A program made the position numbers and the translations under genes. The notes below the pieces were generated by a model. It saw only the letters and a list, made by a program, of their open reading frames with translations. It did not search any database and had not been told where the DNA came from. Shown piece after piece: positions 59,234 to 64,000 of a stretch of 64,000 nucleotides of DNA; the stretch's first letter is position 1, and each line of letters begins with the position of its first letter. The DNA is from Symbiodinium sp. CCMP2592 (Eukaryota; Sar; Dinophyceae; Suessiales; Symbiodiniaceae): assembly GCA_905221615.1 (NCBI GenBank), contig CAJNDT010004890.1, positions 1,314,599 through 1,378,598 of the forward strand. Reading direction: 5' to 3'.

Positions 59234-61142
59234 GGCAGTCCCCCCAAGTTCAGCTCTTCAGCTCGATTGAGGTCTTCTGGGCCATCCTGGTTTTGCAGAT
59301 GAGTGCATCCGGTTTCGGCTGTTTTTGGTCGACCGGGAAGCTTCTCAGCCCTGATGAAGCTCAAGCTGCGCAGGTAGCGCCTCCAGATGTCCGCCCGATT
59401 GCAGAGGCCTCTTTTGTGACAGATTTTTTTTTGGATTTTCGGGTTTGCAGCTTTCTGTTGGATAAGCTCGCTAGATGGCTTTCCGATCTGTGGCTCGCCA
59501 TGGCTTTGAAAACTCCAGGGCAGAGGATTCCTCGGATAAAGGTCCGGGTTTCGGACTAGCAGAGACAGTTATTTCGAGTGCAAGTCTGAGGGATTCCTTT
59601 GCTGGCTGCCAAGGTGTGGCAGTCTGAATTCATGGTTAACTTAGATTTTCAAGCTTCGCCTGCAGCCTTTCTTTCGGCGAGTTTTGGTATTCGGGCGATG
59701 GCAAAACTCAATCAAGACTTGAACATCTTTTAGAACCTGTGCATTGTGAACAACCTTACGTGAACACCGTCGACGGCTCTTCCGGTTATTCTAGTGCCTA
59801 CAGCGCAAATCTCCAAGTTCGATGCTTCCGCCACGACTGAAACTTACAGCGCTTCCGAACAAGTATATAGACGATGGTGGAAGCGGCCCTGAACAGTTGT
59901 CTGTGGGGCTTGTTCCACGGACAAAGGCCCTAAAGCCCTAAAAGCTTAAGGCCCCAGAGCTGAAGCCTTCAGAAGCCCTAACGACCGGACCAAGGCTTCG
60001 TGGTCCCGGGAGTGTATTCTGGGATTTGGGGTCTAGGGGTTTACAGGGTTTTGGGACCCGGGATCCGTGGGTTTGAGGTAGGCATGGGCACATGCTCTCT
60101 CGGATTGGACCAAGCTAAAGCACAAACGTGCCAACAGCCCCTCAGACTTCCCTAAATTCTACATCTTAAACCCGACTAAACTAGGGCTCGCTTGACTGAT
60201 CGAGGCAGGTACTGCGTTTCTGGAAAGCGACTCAGTCGCTTGTCCGCGTTGCTTGCGGTTGCAGGTTCAGAGTTCACGAATGCTACAGAAATAGCTTAAG
60301 AAGCTCTAATGCCATGTAGCGGCTGTCAACGCCACCCGAAATCAAGGAGAAGTGGAGCCGTTTTGACTTCTCATAGCGACACTTCTCCAACCGTGTAGCA
60401 TTCGCCACAAGCCGCAAGAGCAAGCAGCCTTGAGGCCTTGCATGTTTTCACTACGCATCTTGATCTCCAAACCTCTTTACGCCAGCGATTCGCCAATTGG
60501 AGCCCTGCACTTCTTTCCAGCTGCTGTGCATCCCAGGCCGAATACTCTCACTGCGATGGACTTCCGAGCACTGGCAGACACGTCGCGAGCCTGTGCTTGA
60601 GTGGTTTTTAGCTCTTGACGGTTGCAGTATAATTTGGTGACGCATGAAGTTGTAACAGCCAGCCTCGCGTGCACTGGATTCGAAGATGCATTCAGGTCAT
60701 TGACACGGCACGCATCTTCAGCACCAATTGCACCTGGCATGGGCAGCCAGGGCTGCAGGCCGGGAAATTGAAAGCGACCATGGTGCAGCTCCAAGTTCCG
60801 CGATTCTTCGACTAAAGCTTCTGGTTCCGATGAACCATGCAAATTTGTTTGCGCGAAGCCGCAAGCTGCAAGCCTCAATCTCTCAAACTTGCTGCGGCTC
60901 TGCCTCCAGCCTCGCTTACATCCCGAGGACCTCCTCCTTTCTCCCTTTGAGTTTGCCTGCGAGGTGACCCTCAAGGAGCCGCTGACCTTTCAAGGCACCC
61001 GTGACTTTCTACGGCCGGGTACTGGAATCCAGTCGTTGACGTGTTTTGAGCGTTTCGAAACTTCAAGGGGTGAATGCTCGGAGAAGGGTGGAGAACTGAG
61101 ACAATGTCTGCATGCGACAGGCAATTTGGTCTTGACGGGTGA
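59234..61142. other. Presumed introns, copy 2; damaged counterpart of exon 3282-3357
   Basis: The counterpart of the DECIRF exon lies at about 59299-59375 but is one base shorter, so that frame breaks. The remainder resembles copy 1 introns. Confidence 0.4.
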
Positions 61143-61325
61143 GATACAGATCAGGGGGGAGCAGGAGCTGGAAGGACCCTGCATCTCGGGCAGCAGGAAG
61201 AGTCAGGGGCAGCAGTTCGGGTTTGCGGCCCTCATGAAGGTATCAGTGTGAGCGGGAAGATGACGGTGATTGCCGCGAACGCCAGCTTCGTGGGCTGCAG
61301 AAACAGAATGCAGGCTGGGACGTTC
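61143..61325 (+). CDS. Beta-helix exon (GISVSGKMTVIAANASFVGC), copy 2
   Basis: Nearly identical to 5160-5342, with one visible coding difference (H to Q in the Gly-rich lead). Confidence 0.45.
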
Positions 61326-62395
61326 CAAACAAATCCTGAACACGTAAAGCCCTGCACCTACGAAGCCCAAGCCTCAAACTCGCCAACCGTTAACACGGCC
61401 CTACTAGGACCCCAACCCCAAGAACCCAAAGCCCCTAAACTCGGACGGCAGCCCTCGCTCTTGAGTCGGCAGTCAAGCCAGACCCGTTTTGCAAACAAGG
61501 GCATCGAACCGTGTTCGCATGCAAAAGGTAGCAGAAACCTTGGAGTGCAACTTGCGGGCCAGCCGGGGTTTTGTTTTCTCTGTGTAGTCAGAACAGAATG
61601 TCGATCACCCAGTCTGTCATTTCGAAGGTCCCACCGCCAAACCCAGAACCGTGAAGATGTGAAGTGTATAAGTCGCTGCTAGTCGTATCAACCATTCATC
61701 TTGTTTGCTATCGAGGATGTATCTATGGCGAATACATGCGAATACAATACGATCAAGCATCTGGTGCACTGCCAGATCCACTTGTTAGAGCGTTTGCCAC
61801 TGCCTGTGTGCTTGACTGCTTGTTGGCCGTGCTGCTGCAGCCCGCCATACCGGACACTCGTCCTTGAGCGGCAATGCACGGGACCCGATAGCGTCCCCAC
61901 TTTGAAGAGCTGGTGATACTCGGTCTTCTTCCTTAAGCAATTGTCGTGCTTGCCAATGCCACACCGGCATGGCCAGCATCTGCCAGTATGTCGCCAAGCG
62001 ACCTCAAAATCACTGTGCAATTTGAAAGGTTTGTGTGCATCAGCTTTTCCAGCCAGATGTTCCGTGAAAGACCTACGAATCGCCGGGCATGATTGTTGCA
62101 TGCATGCGACAGCATGGCATGCTTGCCATCATCAACAAAAAACATTACCGTGTTAACAAGCAGCATCAGCACGAGGTGGCATGCGGTACACGGCAAAGCA
62201 GGCCTGCATTTTAGTCTGCTGAGTGATAGTTGCCCACTCTGCTTGTAGAACTCAGTTCTCGTGCCAAGTAATGCTACAACGACTTGATAAAGCCTGACCA
62301 GGGATGCACATCAATCGCAGCCGAACAGACTTGTGTGCAGGACGAAGCGTTATTTTGGATTTGAGATTTTAATTCTCGGAGTGGCCAGGACGGAG
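61326..62395. other. Presumed intron, copy 2
   Basis: Nearly identical to 5343-6415. No coding motif. Confidence 0.4.
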
Positions 62396-62480
62396 AAGGA
62401 GGAGCTCTGCGCATTGAGAAAGATTTCACCGTCAGCAACAGCAGCGTCATGTTCGAGAACTGCAGTGCATCAGGAGGCCG
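62396..62480 (+). CDS. Beta-helix exon (GGALRI), copy 2
   Basis: Reads EGGALRIEKDFTVSNSSV, then MFENCSASGG. Replacement changes relative to copy 1 keep the GGAL and F-E-N-C words. Confidence 0.65.
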
Positions 62481-62697
62481 GCCCTGTAGACCATAAACCG
62501 GTCGACCAAGCCGAGGGTGTAACCATTCGGAGTGGTCTGCCGGCAAGACCCTGCATTCAAAAGGGCCACAGAGTCCCTTTAAAGAGACTTGCGTGCCAAA
62601 GTCAAGTAGCCTTCACATCGTTTCTCATGTCACTGTCGATTGGAGACCCTTCACCCTAAAACGTTTGCATTCAAAGCCAGGGCTTCCTTGTGCCCAG

Positions 62698-62797
62698 GCG
62701 GTGGCCTCTACACGGTCGGCAGTTTCTCCCAACAAGCAGAAAGCACGGTGACCTTCGAGAACTGCACGGCCGATAGAGCCTCGGTTGCATCTGGGAG
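62698..62797 (+). CDS. Beta-helix exon A, copy 2 unit 1
   Basis: Same protein as 6719-6818. Acceptor gcccag. Confidence 0.65.
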
Positions 62798-63015
62798 GCC
62801 TCTGGGCAACGACGTGTGGGGGAGTTGAAGGCCTCGTTCCGCGCCACGGGCTCTTCGGAGCCGCGCTTCGAAGATGAGGGATGTCAGGCAGGTAAGACAC
62901 AGAAAGACCCTGCGCCTCCTTGTTGTTCAGGGGGCAGCCATAAGGTGCTTCGGGCGTTTTATGCAAAAGGCCACTGAACTCAACGCCATGCGTTTGAGCC
63001 CGTGCTGTCTCCGAG

Positions 63016-63120
63016 GTTTCGGCGGCGGTGCATGGTTGGGGAAACACTTCACACAGGGAGTTAAGAGCTCCGCCATCTTCCGCAGCTGCAGGGCGAGACA
63101 AGCTGGAGCCTGGGCAGCAG
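63016..63120 (+). CDS. Beta-helix exon B, copy 2 unit 1
   Basis: Reads GFGGGAWLGKHFTQGVKSS, then AIFRSCRARQAGAWAA. 105 nt. Preceded by a shortened intron compared with copy 1. Confidence 0.6.
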
Positions 63121-63339
63121 CGTTCTTGTGACCGTCGCCAGTAGGAGCAACGCACGCCATACTCATACTTGCTTCAGTGGGCAGCCGCTGCAATCACTTG
63201 TGGAACACATTTCAGGGTCTTGGATTGGAAAGTTCAAAGTTCAGGTTGTTTCAGTGAGATTTGGAGGTTGGGTTGTGGCCGTTGCAGGAACATTTTGGAG
63301 GCTCCCACTGCATTGTTTGAGTCTGCTGGGTGCCCCAAG

Positions 63340-63439
63340 GAGGCGGCCTCTTCACTAAAGGCAGCTTCTCCCAAGAAACAGAAAGCACGGTGACCTTCGA
63401 GAACTGCACGGCCGATAGAGCTTCGGTTGCATCCGGGAG
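63340..63439 (+). CDS. Beta-helix exon A, copy 2 unit 2
   Basis: Reads GGLFTKGSFSQETESTVTF, then ENCTADRASVASG. 100 nt, as in copy 1. Confidence 0.6.
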
Positions 63440-63647
63440 CCCTCTGGGCAACGATGTGTAGGCGAGTTGAATGCTAAATTCCCAAAAATGTGCACTTCGG
63501 GTCAGAGCTGCGGGGGTGCCATGCAGGAAAGGCATAGCAAGACCATGTGCTTCCCTGTGGAAAGGTGTAGTCGTTCATGCTTTGAGCGTTTTCCACAGAT
63601 TTCCCCCGAACTCAACGACACAGGTCTGAGCCCGTGCTGTCTCCCAG

Positions 63648-63751
63648 GTTTCGGCGGTGGTGCACTCGTGGAGAACACTTTCAGGCAGGGACCCAACAGC
63701 TCCGCCTTCTTCAGCAGCTGCAGGGCGCACTTCAGTGGAGCCTGGGCAGCG
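63648..63751 (+). CDS. Beta-helix exon B, copy 2 unit 2
   Basis: Reads GFGGGALVENTFRQGPNSS, then AFFSSCRAHFSGAWAA. A GT donor (gcagcg/gtgaag) is present at the end, where copy 1 units lack a clear GT. Confidence 0.6.
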
Positions 63752-63971
63752 GTGAAGACCCTTCCCACATCGTCCCGTGATTTTCTCGTGCCCTGCAAGC
63801 CTTAACTACGGAACGGGACAGCTTCTGCATGCAAACATGCAACAAAGGTGAGGGTCTCGGATTTCCGTCGTCAGGGTTGGCGAGCTCTCAGAGTTCAGTT
63901 GTTTCTACGGGTCTTGTGCCCTCGCATCCTAGACAAACATGTGAACATGTAGACGCTGCTGGTGCTCCAAG

Positions 63972-64000
63972 GAGGTGGCCTCTATACCGTGGGCAGCTAC
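63972..64000 (+). CDS. Beta-helix exon A, copy 2 unit 3 (cut by window end)
   Basis: Begins gaggtggcctctataccgtg, encoding GGLYTVGSY. The exon continues beyond the window. Confidence 0.55.

Larger units (their letters stand above)
58560..63200 (+). repeat. Segmental duplication, copy 2 (pairs with about 2500-7280)
   Basis: Same orientation and order as copy 1, about 56 kb downstream. After 63200 the array of A and B exons continues with more diverged units to the window end. Confidence 0.9.

Overview
The window looks like nuclear DNA from a dinoflagellate, most likely a Symbiodiniaceae-type alga. This is inferred from style, not from a species marker. The signs are widely spaced small exons in long introns, splice sites that often fit GC-AG or GA-AG rather than only GT-AG, many degenerate TTTAGGG/CCCTAAA tracts inside non-coding DNA, rich microsatellites, several divergent retrotransposons, and tandem gene duplication. 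No bacterial operon, tRNA or rRNA was recognised.

Layout. (1) 1-1416: 3' end of a retroelement on +, an RNase H-like reading frame followed by an about 340-bp direct repeat split by about 260 bp, as in DIRS/Ngaro/VIPER-type elements. (2) about 2500-11900: exons of a large + strand gene with a signal-peptide-like start and many short exons encoding G-G-G-L / F-x-N-C repeats (right-handed beta-helix, Pmp-like). Two exon types alternate in a tandem array of about 700-bp units (6.7-9.95 kb). (3) 12.2-19.5 kb: a LINE-type retrotransposon on -, with an intact 1807-codon ORF ordered RNase H - APE endonuclease - reverse transcriptase - two C2H2 fingers. (4) 20.2-37.2 kb: a + strand block of lineage-specific genes. 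It holds a 1895-codon intronless ORF, a Pro/Gly/Met-rich protein, a C5-cytosine-methyltransferase-like gene split between two frames, a multi-exon zinc-ribbon/charged protein, and a degenerate amplified copy of part of that last gene. Within it, at 27.2-29.4 kb, lies a structured non-coding zone with helically phased A-tracts and an inverted 11-bp minisatellite. (5) 37.9-44.3 kb: a second, 3'-truncated LINE on -, containing ORF1 modules only. (6) 45-58.2 kb: small + strand exons encoding Cys-rich and transmembrane segments, in microsatellite- and telomere-like-rich introns. These are plausibly the C-terminal half of the beta-helix gene of (2). (7) 58.5-64.0 kb: a second copy of the start of gene (2), up to about 99% identical in places.

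Reading of the whole: a tandemly duplicated host gene for a secreted or surface beta-helix plus membrane protein, whose first copy (about 3-58 kb) was expanded by roughly 32 kb of nested or adjacent mobile DNA. Block (4) is the least explained part and the best candidate for an undescribed mobile or multicopy system: it couples a DNA methyltransferase-like protein with giant lineage-specific ORFs, has no recognisable polymerase, and has related about 70-bp direct repeats at both edges. All exon boundaries are manual readings and approximate.
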